Positions 6,440 to 12,357 of a DNA stretch of 12,357 nucleotides are shown in pieces. Below the pieces are notes generated by a model. That model was not told the DNA's origin and did no database searches. It saw only the letters and a list, made by a program, of their open reading frames with translations. Origin of the DNA: Pseudomonadota bacterium (GTDB taxonomy: Bacteria > Pseudomonadota > Alphaproteobacteria > Rhizobiales > Beijerinckiaceae); NCBI GenBank assembly GCA_028876585.1, contig JAGWRL010000132.1, positions 1-12,357 of the forward strand. The letters are read 5' to 3'. Both the position numbers and the translations under genes were made by a program. The first letter of the stretch is position 1, and every line of letters starts with the position of its first letter.

Positions 6440-7633
6440 TCAAATCAGCCGGCCGCGCCGCCGCATCACCAGCGCGACGGCGCCGAGCAACGCGTGGTTG
6501 CGCGGAAATTTGGCGATTTCGATGCGCACGCGATGCGCTTCCGGCGTCTCCTCGCGCTTGATCAGCGTGTGGCGCTCGTAGGAGGCGATCAGCGGCGCCA
6601 GCAACGCGTCGCCCGCCAACGCCGCGCGGCCGCCAATCAGGATCAGGCCGGGATTGAGGATCGCGCCGATCATGCCGAGCCCGCGCCCGGCGATCTCGGC
6701 GGTGTCGGCGAGCAGGCGGCGGAAACCGACGTCGCCGCGCGCGGCCGCCTCGACGAATTCGTCGACGCCGACCTCGCGTCCGGCCAGGCGCGAGGCGATG
6801 GCGACGGCGGGATTGAGGCTCGCCGTCAATTCGAGGCAGCCGCGATTGCCGCAGCGGCAAAGATCGCCGTGCGGGTCGAGCGTCATATGGCCGAATTCGC
6901 CGCCGGCGCCGGCGACGCCGGTCAGCACGCGGCCGTTGGCGACGATCGCGCCGCCGACGCCGATGTCGATCTTGAACAACACGAAATCCTCGACGCCGAC
7001 CGCCGCGCCCCAGGTCATCTCGGCGATCGCCGAGCAGTTGCTCTCGTTGTCGGCGAAGATCGGCCGCTCCAGCGCCGGCTCGAACGCCTCGCGCAGGTTG
7101 ACGCCGGCCCAGGTCGGGATGATGCTCGCCCGCTGCACCCGCCCATCGGGCGCCACCGGACCGGAGAAGGCGACGCCGACGCCGATCACAGCGCCCCAGG
7201 CGACGCCGGCCTCGCGACAGGACTCGCGCAAGGTGCGGCGCGCGGCCTCGACCGCCACCGCCGGCGCATAATCGCGGCCGAGCGGCACAGTTTTTTCAAA
7301 AATGACAGAATGCGACACGTCGGCGGCGGTCAGTTTCAGCTCATCGAGCGACAGATGCAGCCCGATGCAGGCGCCCGCGCGCGGGTTGAGCGCGAAGCTC
7401 GCGGCCGGGCGGCCGACGCCGCGCGCGGCGTCGGCCGCCGGCGCTTCAACGATGACGCGCGCCTTGCGCAATTCCGCCAGCGCCTGTGAAATGGTGGAGC
7501 GCGCGAGGCCGGTGGCACGCGCCAGTTCGTTGGCGGAGACGGCGCCGCGCTCGCTCAACACGCGAACCACCCGCGCTTCGGCGTGATCGGCGTCGGCGTC
7601 GTCGAGCAGGGACCGCAATTCGTCCCGCAGCAT
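6440..7633 (-). CDS. ROK-family transcriptional repressor (NagC/XylR type)
   Basis: The 397-residue protein has a winged-helix DNA-binding domain (about 18-80, with ANELARATGLARSTISQAL as the recognition region), followed by a ROK sugar-kinase-like domain. Seen there are DIGVGGAIV (223-231), AGGEFGHMTLDPHGDLCR (243-260) and CRCGNRGC, giving the zinc ligands C259, C261, C266 and H249. At the position of the catalytic Asp in ROK kinases (NDAN-type motif) it reads DNESN, with Glu197 in place of Asp. That suits a sugar-sensing repressor without kinase activity. Start: ATG at 7633 with AGGGGGA just upstream. An in-frame upstream ATG at 7741 would put a low-complexity extension across the promoter region. 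It is divergent from the sugar ABC operon, so it most likely represses that operon, and perhaps itself, until the sugar or its product binds. Inference from arrangement only. Confidence 0.93.
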   Translation of the reverse strand: MLRDELRSLLDDADADHAEARVVRVLSERGAVSANELARATGLARSTISQALAELRKARVIVEAPAADAARGVGRPAASFALNPRAGACIGLHLSLDELKLTAADVSHSVIFEKTVPLGRDYAPAVAVEAARRTLRESCREAGVAWGAVIGVGVAFSGPVAPDGRVQRASIIPTWAGVNLREAFEPALERPIFADNESNCSAIAEMTWGAAVGVEDFVLFKIDIGVGGAIVANGRVLTGVAGAGGEFGHMTLDPHGDLCRCGNRGCLELTASLNPAVAIASRLAGREVGVDEFVEAAARGDVGFRRLLADTAEIAGRGLGMIGAILNPGLILIGGRAALAGDALLAPLIASYERHTLIKREETPEAHRVRIEIAKFPRNHALLGAVALVMRRRGRLI

Positions 7634-7657
7634 GAGCGTCCCCCTGGAGCCTGTCGG

Positions 7658-7687
7658 TTGACAAGCGGAATTCTTTCGAAATAGAAA
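7658..7687 (+). promoter_or_regulatory. Predicted sigma-70 promoter of the sugar ABC operon
   Basis: A perfect TTGACA (7658-7663) is followed after 18 bp by TAGAAA (7682-7687) within an AT-rich patch that stands out in this GC-rich DNA. Transcription would start near 7694 and give a leader of about 70 bases to the ATG at 7765. The -10 match is moderate and the spacing one base long, which is common for regulated promoters. No equally good promoter was seen for the divergent ROK gene. Confidence 0.55.
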
Positions 7688-7710
7688 TAATGCAGCGCTG
7701 GCAAAAGCGC
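7671..7710. promoter_or_regulatory. Candidate ROK repressor operator(s)
   Basis: Two dyads overlap the promoter core and predicted start. TTTCGAAA (7674-7681) is a perfect 8-bp palindrome inside the -35/-10 spacer. CAGCGCTG (7693-7700) is a second perfect palindrome at the expected start site, and its core also forms GCGCT (7695-7699) ... AGCGC (7706-7710), a possible leader hairpin. A repressor bound at either would block polymerase. Neither can be assigned from sequence alone, because ROK operator consensus varies by subfamily. Confidence 0.35.
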
Positions 7711-7764
7711 AAATCCGCGTCGCGGCGATCGAACGCCCCAAGGCGCGCGTGAGGGAGGATCAGG

Positions 7765-9027
7765 ATGCTGACGAAACGAGCGGCGCTCGCTGGAGCGGCC
7801 CTTTTGGCCATGATCGGGACTGCGGCCGCGGAGCCCAAGACCAACATGCTGCACCAATGGTCGGAGGGCTCGGACGCCGCCGCGATCGCCAAGCTCGGCG
7901 AGATGTTCACCGCCGCCGGCGGCAAGTGGGAGCAGACTTCCATCGCCGGCCACACCGCCAACACGCTCGCCAAATTGCGCGCCGACGTCGTCGCCGGCAA
8001 CGCGCCGCCCGCGGTTCAGTTGAAGGGCCCTGAGATCGCCGAATGGAACGCCACCGGCATGACCGCGAATCTCGACGATCTCGCCGCCAAGGAAGGCTGG
8101 GACAAGGTCGTGGCGCCGGAACTGCTGCCGGTGATGAAGCCGACCGGCCATTGGGTCGCCGCGCCGATGAACATTCATCGCATCAACTGGCTGTGGGGCT
8201 CCACCAAGGCGATGGAGAAGGCCGGCATCAAAGAAATGCCCAAGACCTGGGCCGAGTTCAACGCCGATTGCGACAAGGCGCTGGCGGCGGGCTTGAAGTG
8301 CATCGCGCATTTCAGCGCCGATTGGACCGATTCGACCACCTTCGAAGTCGTCGTCTATGGGCAGAACATCGATCTCTACCGCAAGGCTTTCGTCGAAGGC
8401 GACCCGGCCGCGATGCGCTCGCCCGAGATGGTCAAGGCGTTCGAGCAGATGCGGTTGATGGTCTCCAAATATATGGACCCCGGCATCGCCGGTCGTGACT
8501 ACAACACCATGGTCAGCATGATCGCCAAGGGCGAGGCCGCCTTCATGATCATGGGCGATTGGCAGATCGGCGTGTTCACCGGCGCGGGGCTGAAGACGCC
8601 GGCCGATTATGTCTGCGCCCAGGCGCCGACCGACTGGGGCAAGCCGGGCTTCATCCTCAATTCCGACTCCGTCGTGTTCTTCAAACAGACCGATCCCGAC
8701 TATATCGAGGGGCAGAAGTTGCTGGCGCAGCTCATCCTGTCGCCGAAATTCCAGACCGTGTTCAACCAGGCCAAGGGCTCGATTCCGGCGCGTCTCGACG
8801 TCGATCTCACCCACGGCTTCAACCCGTGCCAGCAATTGTCGCAGAAGGACTTGCAGGCCTCGATCGCCGACCATACGCTGGTGCGTTCGTTCGCCCACAA
8901 TATGACGATACTGCAAAAATACCGCGGTGCGGCGATGGACGTGATCACCTCGTTCGTCAACAATCCGAAGATGACGCCGAAGGAAGCCGCCAACGCGATG
9001 GCGGACGCGGTCGAAGCGCAGAAATGA
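7765..9027 (+). CDS. Sugar ABC transporter periplasmic substrate-binding protein (GtsA-like)
   Basis: This is a 420-residue family-1 extracellular solute-binding protein. Residues 1-22 are a signal peptide (basic MLTKR, hydrophobic core, TAAA before EPK). It captures a sugar in the periplasm and delivers it to the two permeases that follow. Features shared, from memory, with the Pseudomonas GtsA glucose/mannose-binding family are NIHRINWLWG (136-145), EMPKTWAEF (157-165), GRDYN (243-247), FMIMGDWQIGVFTGAG (260-275), DYVCAQAP (281-288) and LSPKFQTVFNQAKGSIPARLD (325-345). Cysteines C284 and C355 match a probable disulfide pair; C169 and C178 may form another. AGGGAGG (7752-7758) precedes the ATG by six bases. 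It is first gene of the operon, under the predicted promoter at 7658. Substrate is most likely an aldose such as glucose, galactose or xylose, but cannot be fixed from sequence. A lipoprotein is unlikely: the signal has no lipobox Cys. Confidence 0.93.
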   Translation: MLTKRAALAGAALLAMIGTAAAEPKTNMLHQWSEGSDAAAIAKLGEMFTAAGGKWEQTSIAGHTANTLAKLRADVVAGNAPPAVQLKGPEIAEWNATGMTANLDDLAAKEGWDKVVAPELLPVMKPTGHWVAAPMNIHRINWLWGSTKAMEKAGIKEMPKTWAEFNADCDKALAAGLKCIAHFSADWTDSTTFEVVVYGQNIDLYRKAFVEGDPAAMRSPEMVKAFEQMRLMVSKYMDPGIAGRDYNTMVSMIAKGEAAFMIMGDWQIGVFTGAGLKTPADYVCAQAPTDWGKPGFILNSDSVVFFKQTDPDYIEGQKLLAQLILSPKFQTVFNQAKGSIPARLDVDLTHGFNPCQQLSQKDLQASIADHTLVRSFAHNMTILQKYRGAAMDVITSFVNNPKMTPKEAANAMADAVEAQK

Positions 9028-9048
9028 CGGCTTTGGCCGTGAACAAAT

Positions 9049-9073
9049 CCGGCCCGCTAAACGCGCGGGCCGG
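9049..9073 (+). promoter_or_regulatory. Strong intercistronic hairpin after the binding-protein gene
   Basis: CCGGCCCGC (9049-9057) and GCGGGCCGG (9065-9073) form a perfect 9-bp stem of G-C pairs around a 7-base loop, 21 bases after the binding-protein stop. No T-tract follows, so it is not a classic intrinsic terminator. In other sugar operons such structures (for example malE-malF) protect the upstream message and lower permease output relative to binding protein. The same role is inferred here. Confidence 0.6.
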
Positions 9074-9097
9074 CGCGCGGCGAACGAAGACCCGACC

Positions 9098-10039
9098 ATG
9101 ACCTCTGTCGTCAATCGAACCGCGGGCCTCACGCCTGTGTCGCCCGCCTGGCGCGAGCGCCTCGCCGGCTGGACGCCGATCCTCGTCATCGCGCCGTCGC
9201 TGGCGGCGAGCTTCATCTATGTCTTCGTCTTCACCGGCTGGACGCTCTACATCTCGCTGTCGAATTCCACATTGCTGCCGAGCTACGGCTTTGTCGGCCT
9301 GAAGCCGTATTTCGATCTCTGGTCCAACTCGCGCTGGCAGATCGCCTACGGCAATCTGCTGTTCTTCAGCGTGTTCTATGTCTCTCTATCCATGCTGCTC
9401 GGCCTCGGCCTCGCCATCGCGCTCGACAGCCGGGTGCGCGGCGAGAGCATTTTCCGCACCATCTTCCTCTATCCGCTCGCCGTCTCGTTCGCGGTGACCG
9501 GCTCGGTGTGGCGCTGGATCTACAGCCCCGACGCCGGCATCGAATATCTGGTGCGCGGGCTTGGTTGGACCGACTTCACCTTCCGCCTGACGACCGACCG
9601 CAATCTGGCGATTTACGCGATCATCGCCACCGGCGTCTGGCAATCCTCGGGCTTCGCCATGGCGCTGTTTCTGGCCGGGCTGCGCTCGATTGATCCCGAT
9701 CTGGTGAAGGCGGCCGACATCGACGGCGCCTCGCGCCTGCGCACCTACCGCAAAGTCGTGCTGCCGAGCATCGCGCCGATCTTCATCTCTGTCGCAGTCG
9801 TGCTGCTGCAATTCGCGATCAAGACGTTCGATCTGGTTGTCGCGCTGACCCAGGGCGGGCCGGGCATCGCGACGACGTTTCCCGCCAATTACGTCTACGA
9901 TCTGATGTTCCAGCGCGGCCAGATCGCCATCGGCGCGGCGGCCTCAATCATGATGCTGGCCGCGCTCGCGCTGGTGCTCGCGCCCTATACGGTCTGGCTG
10001 GTATGGCGCCGCAATCGGGAGGCGCGCGGCCATGGTTGA
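9098..10039 (+). CDS. Sugar ABC transporter permease, CUT1 MalF-type (GtsB-like)
   Basis: The 313-residue inner-membrane protein has about six hydrophobic segments (for example 26-50, 87-109, 120-140, 171-195, 227-248 and 279-302). The cytoplasmic EAA loop, LVKAADIDGASRLRTYRKVVLP (202-223), docks onto the ATPase. FLYPLAVSFAVTGSVWRWIY (123-142) and LFLAGLRSIDP (190-200) are typical of GtsB-like glucose/mannose permeases. The ATG at 9098 has only a weak Shine-Dalgarno (GAAGA), and the strong hairpin lies 24 bases before it. Low translation compared with the binding protein would be usual for this kind of operon. The 3' end overlaps the second permease by 8 bp, so the two are probably translationally coupled and pair as a heterodimer. 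Confidence 0.93.
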   Translation: MTSVVNRTAGLTPVSPAWRERLAGWTPILVIAPSLAASFIYVFVFTGWTLYISLSNSTLLPSYGFVGLKPYFDLWSNSRWQIAYGNLLFFSVFYVSLSMLLGLGLAIALDSRVRGESIFRTIFLYPLAVSFAVTGSVWRWIYSPDAGIEYLVRGLGWTDFTFRLTTDRNLAIYAIIATGVWQSSGFAMALFLAGLRSIDPDLVKAADIDGASRLRTYRKVVLPSIAPIFISVAVVLLQFAIKTFDLVVALTQGGPGIATTFPANYVYDLMFQRGQIAIGAAASIMMLAALALVLAPYTVWLVWRRNREARGHG

Positions 10040-10931
10040 TACGTTCCATGCCGAATATCTGACGTCGGTGCGCGCCGAGCGTCGCCGCACCGCGCTCGGC
10101 CGCTTCGCGGTCTACGCCTTTCTCTGCTTTTTCGCGTTCATCTATCTGTTGCCGCTGTTCGTGATCGTCGCCAATTCCTTCCGCAGCCTGCCGGAGATCA
10201 CGCAGAACGGCCTGATCGCGTTCCCGCGCAGTTTCACCTTCGGCGCCTGGTCGAACGCGTGGGGACATTATTGCGTCGCCGGCACCTGTCAGGGCGTGAA
10301 GCGCAATTTCTACAATTCGTTGATGATGACGATTCCCGCCACGATCGTCTCGACGCTGCTCGGCGCCGTCAACGGCTACGTGCTGTCGAAATGGCGGTTT
10401 CGCGGCTCGGAGTTCCTGTTCGGCTGTGTCACGCTGGGCGTGTTCATGCCCGGTCAGGTCGCGCTGATGCCGTGGGCCTTCATCCTCGGGCGGCTGCATC
10501 TGTCAAACACGGTCTATGGCCTCATCCTGGTTCATTCCATTCAGGGCCTGTCGTTCACGACGCTGTTCTGCCGCAACTACTACATCAACATCCCCGACGA
10601 TCTGATCAAGGCGGCGCGCATCGACGGCGCCGGATTCTGGCGCATCCTGCTCAAGATCGTGCTGCCGCTGTCGCCGCCGATCCTCATCGTCACGGTGATC
10701 TGGCAGTTCACCGGCATCTGGAACGAATATTTGTTCGGCGTCGTGTTCACCGGCGGCCGCGAGCAACCGATCACCGCCTCCGTGGTGGCGTTGGCGACGA
10801 CGGTGATGAATGCGAAGGCCTATGACGTCACCAGCGCGGCGGTGCTGATCGCCGCGATCCCGCCGTTGCTGATCTATTTCTTCGGCGGCAAATATTTTGT
10901 GCGCGGATTGACGCAAGGCGCGGTAAAATGA
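10032..10931 (+). CDS. Sugar ABC transporter permease, CUT1 MalG-type (GtsC-like)
   Basis: The 299-residue second half of the membrane channel has an N-terminal helix (about 24-48) and further helices at about 95-118, 128-150, 160-180, 214-232 and 265-285. The EAA loop is DDLIKAARIDGAGFWRILLK (189-208). Residues 77-95 (GHYCVAGTCQGVKRNFYNS) lie in the periplasmic loop after helix 1 and carry two cysteines, C81 and C86. A Cys-x(n)-Cys-x-G-x(n)-NS pattern there also occurs, as I recall, in GtsC-type glucose permeases. GGGAGG (10017-10022) lies nine bases before the ATG, inside the previous gene, which supports this start. It partners the preceding permease and the ATPase that begins 10 bp after its stop. 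Confidence 0.93.
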   Translation: MVDTFHAEYLTSVRAERRRTALGRFAVYAFLCFFAFIYLLPLFVIVANSFRSLPEITQNGLIAFPRSFTFGAWSNAWGHYCVAGTCQGVKRNFYNSLMMTIPATIVSTLLGAVNGYVLSKWRFRGSEFLFGCVTLGVFMPGQVALMPWAFILGRLHLSNTVYGLILVHSIQGLSFTTLFCRNYYINIPDDLIKAARIDGAGFWRILLKIVLPLSPPILIVTVIWQFTGIWNEYLFGVVFTGGREQPITASVVALATTVMNAKAYDVTSAAVLIAAIPPLLIYFFGGKYFVRGLTQGAVK

Positions 10932-10941
10932 GAGTTCGGCC

Positions 10942-12066
10942 ATGGCGACGCTGACCATCGCGCGGTTGCGCAAGCGCTTCGGCGCCGTGGATGTGCTGAA
11001 AGGCATCGACCTCGAGGCGCAAGAGGGCGAATTCGTCGCGCTCGTCGGCCCGTCCGGCTGCGGCAAATCGACGTTGCTCGCCATGATCGCCGGGTTGGAG
11101 ACGGTGAGCGAGGGCGAAATCCGCATCGACGGCCGCCTCGTCAACGCCGTGCCGCCGAAGGATCGCGACATCGCGATGGTGTTTCAATCTTACGCGCTTT
11201 ATCCCACGATGACGGCGCGGCAGAACATCACCTTCGGCATGGAGAGCCGCCGCATCCCGAAGCCCGAGCAGGATGCGGCGGTGAAGCGCGTCGCCGCCTT
11301 GTTGCAGATCGAGCAACTGCTCCACCGCAAACCGGGGCAACTATCGGGCGGCCAGCGGCAGCGCGTCGCGATGGGGCGCGCGCTGGTGCGCGACCCGAAG
11401 CTGTTCTTGTTTGATGAACCGCTGTCGAATCTCGACGCCAAATTGCGCGTCGACATGCGCACCGAGATCAAGAAGCTGCATCAGCGCGTCGGCAAGACCA
11501 CGGTCTATGTCACGCACGATCAGATCGAGGCGATGACGCTGGCGACCCGCATCGCGGTCATGCATCTGGGTCAGTTGCAACAATTCGATGAGCCGCATGT
11601 CGTCTACAGCCGGCCGGCGAATATGTTCGTCGCCGGCTTCATGGGCAGTCCGTCGATGAATTTCATCCCCGCTGTGCTGACGCAGGTGAACGGCGCGGCG
11701 GCGGTGGAAGTGGCGTTGTTTGGCGGCGGCGCGGCGCGGTTGCCGCTGCCCTATAAGCCATCGCGCACGCCGGCGGGAGGCCGCGTCGTGCTAGGCGCGC
11801 GGCCGGAACATCTGTTCCGTTACGATGAAGATCTGAAATCGCGCAAGCCGGCGCTGGCGGCGTTCGAGGCGCCGGTCGACGTGGTCGAGCCCACCGGCGC
11901 CGAGACGATCGCCGTGTTGCGGCTCGGCGAGCGCGACATCACCGGCCGGTTCGATCCCGATGGCGCGCCGAGGCTGGGCGAGCGCATGAACGTCGGCCTC
12001 GACATGGCCAATGTTTGTCTGTTCGACCCCACTGACGAGACTTTAATTGAAAGGGCCGTCGCGTGA
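10942..12066 (+). CDS. Sugar ABC transporter ATP-binding protein (MalK/MsmK/UgpC family)
   Basis: The 374-residue ATPase energises the importer from the cytoplasmic face. Walker A is GPSGCGKST (36-44), the Q-loop Gln is at 82, the signature is LSGGQRQRVAMGRAL (134-148), and Walker B is LFLFDEPLSNLD (154-165) with catalytic Glu159. The H-loop His192 lies in YVTHDQIEAMTLA. The region after about 235 is the TOBE/MOP-type regulatory domain (SPSMNFIPA, then LGARPEHL at 284-291) shared by MalK-like subunits. Length is normal for the group. Such ATPases often serve more than one sugar importer, but its place here, 10 bp after the permease and overlapping the SDR gene by 4 bp (GTGA), ties it to this operon. 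Confidence 0.95.
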   Translation: MATLTIARLRKRFGAVDVLKGIDLEAQEGEFVALVGPSGCGKSTLLAMIAGLETVSEGEIRIDGRLVNAVPPKDRDIAMVFQSYALYPTMTARQNITFGMESRRIPKPEQDAAVKRVAALLQIEQLLHRKPGQLSGGQRQRVAMGRALVRDPKLFLFDEPLSNLDAKLRVDMRTEIKKLHQRVGKTTVYVTHDQIEAMTLATRIAVMHLGQLQQFDEPHVVYSRPANMFVAGFMGSPSMNFIPAVLTQVNGAAAVEVALFGGGAARLPLPYKPSRTPAGGRVVLGARPEHLFRYDEDLKSRKPALAAFEAPVDVVEPTGAETIAVLRLGERDITGRFDPDGAPRLGERMNVGLDMANVCLFDPTDETLIERAVA

Positions 12067-12357
12067 GCTTCGCCCAATATCCAAGCCTCGCCGGGCGCGT
12101 GGTGTTTGTCAGCGGCGGCGCCACTGGCATCGGCGCCGACATCGTCGAGGCGTTCGCCCGGCAAAAAGCCAAGGTGGCGTTCGTCGATTTGCAGCGCGAG
12201 GCCGGCGAAGCGCTGGCTGAACAGATGGCGGCGCTTGGGCTGCCGCGGCCGCTTTGTCTGACTTGCGACGTAACCGACATCGCGGCTTTGCAGGCGACGA
12301 TCGCGCGCACGCGCGACGCCCTGGGGCCGATTGGCGTGCTGGTCAACAATGCGGCCA
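12063..12357 (+). CDS. SDR-family oxidoreductase, probable sugar dehydrogenase (cut by right edge)
   Basis: Ninety-eight residues are visible from a GTG start that overlaps the ATPase stop in a GTGA. They show the short-chain dehydrogenase NAD(P) fold: SGGATGIG (17-24, with Ser replacing the usual first Thr of TGxxxGIG), an acidic D42 after the second strand that favours NAD, CDVTD (69-73) and VLVNNAA ending at the edge. The catalytic Ser-Tyr-Lys lies outside. The opening YPSLAGRVVFVSGG resembles, from memory, Caulobacter xylose dehydrogenase XylB and related sugar 1-dehydrogenases (YPSLKGKRVVITGG). In context it would oxidise the imported aldose to a lactone in the cytoplasm, the first step of a non-phosphorylative route. 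The SDR call is secure, the substrate is inference. Confidence 0.88.
   Translation, partial: MSFAQYPSLAGRVVFVSGGATGIGADIVEAFARQKAKVAFVDLQREAGEALAEQMAALGLPRPLCLTCDVTDIAALQATIARTRDALGPIGVLVNNAA

Noticed and set aside
7634..7741. Upstream in-frame ATG at 7741 as start of the ROK gene
   Set aside because: It would put 36 odd residues across the predicted promoter, whereas ATG 7633 has a good ribosome site and starts just before the winged-helix domain.
7555..9216. A 553-codon open frame on the minus strand opposite the sugar-binding protein gene
   Set aside because: It is antisense to a clear binding protein, has Arg/His/Gly-rich composition typical of GC-rich shadow frames, and has no recognisable domain.
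1..12357. CRISPR arrays, insertion sequences, integrases, phage genes, toxin-antitoxin pairs or defence systems
   Set aside because: No regularly spaced repeats, terminal inverted repeats, recombinase motifs or known defence domains were seen in any part of the window.

Overview
This is high-GC chromosomal DNA from an alphaproteobacterium, most likely of the order Hyphomicrobiales (Rhizobiales). That placement is inferred from three things: the DnaX variant, in which the usual four-cysteine zinc motif is reduced to one cysteine; the style of the proteins overall; and a decayed alpha/beta hydrolase that resembles rhizobial proteins. No genus can be named. There is no CRISPR array, insertion sequence, integrase or phage gene.

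Region 1 (1-1816, minus strand) is housekeeping. In transcription order it holds tRNA-Gly(CCC), the 4.5S signal recognition particle RNA (ffs), a small zinc-binding GFA-family protein with a TTG start, and the first 383 codons of dnaX (DNA polymerase III gamma/tau), which runs off the left edge.

Region 2 (1817-2536) has no intact gene. Most of it is the remnant of a minus-strand alpha/beta hydrolase. The PGF motif, the GWSxGG nucleophile elbow and downstream conserved blocks are all still readable, but they are split by an in-frame TAA and two frame changes.

Region 3 (2537-4473, plus strand) carries a saccharopine-dehydrogenase-like / trans-acting enoyl-reductase-like oxidoreductase. It is followed by an exported protein made only of a SecD-like periplasmic head domain.

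Region 4 (4470-6427) is a divergently arranged two-component system: a membrane HisKA_3-type histidine kinase on the minus strand and a NarL/LuxR-type response regulator on the plus strand. They share a gap of about 56 bp if the regulator uses the TTG start proposed here. The kinase overlaps the SecD-like gene tail to tail by 4 bp.

Region 5 (6440-12357) is a sugar-uptake locus. A ROK-family repressor (minus) faces a plus-strand operon: periplasmic sugar-binding protein, two CUT1 permeases, an MsmK/UgpC-type ATPase, and an SDR dehydrogenase cut by the right edge. The binding protein and permeases look like the GtsABC glucose/mannose type. The SDR resembles Caulobacter-type sugar 1-dehydrogenases in its first residues. 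I infer a module that imports an aldose and oxidises it in the cytoplasm, with the ROK protein sensing the sugar. The intergenic region holds a plausible sigma-70 promoter and candidate operators, and a strong hairpin separates the binding-protein gene from the permeases.

Most of the window is ordinary. The most unusual items are the hydrolase pseudogene, the stand-alone SecD-head protein and the unassigned sugar import/oxidation operon.
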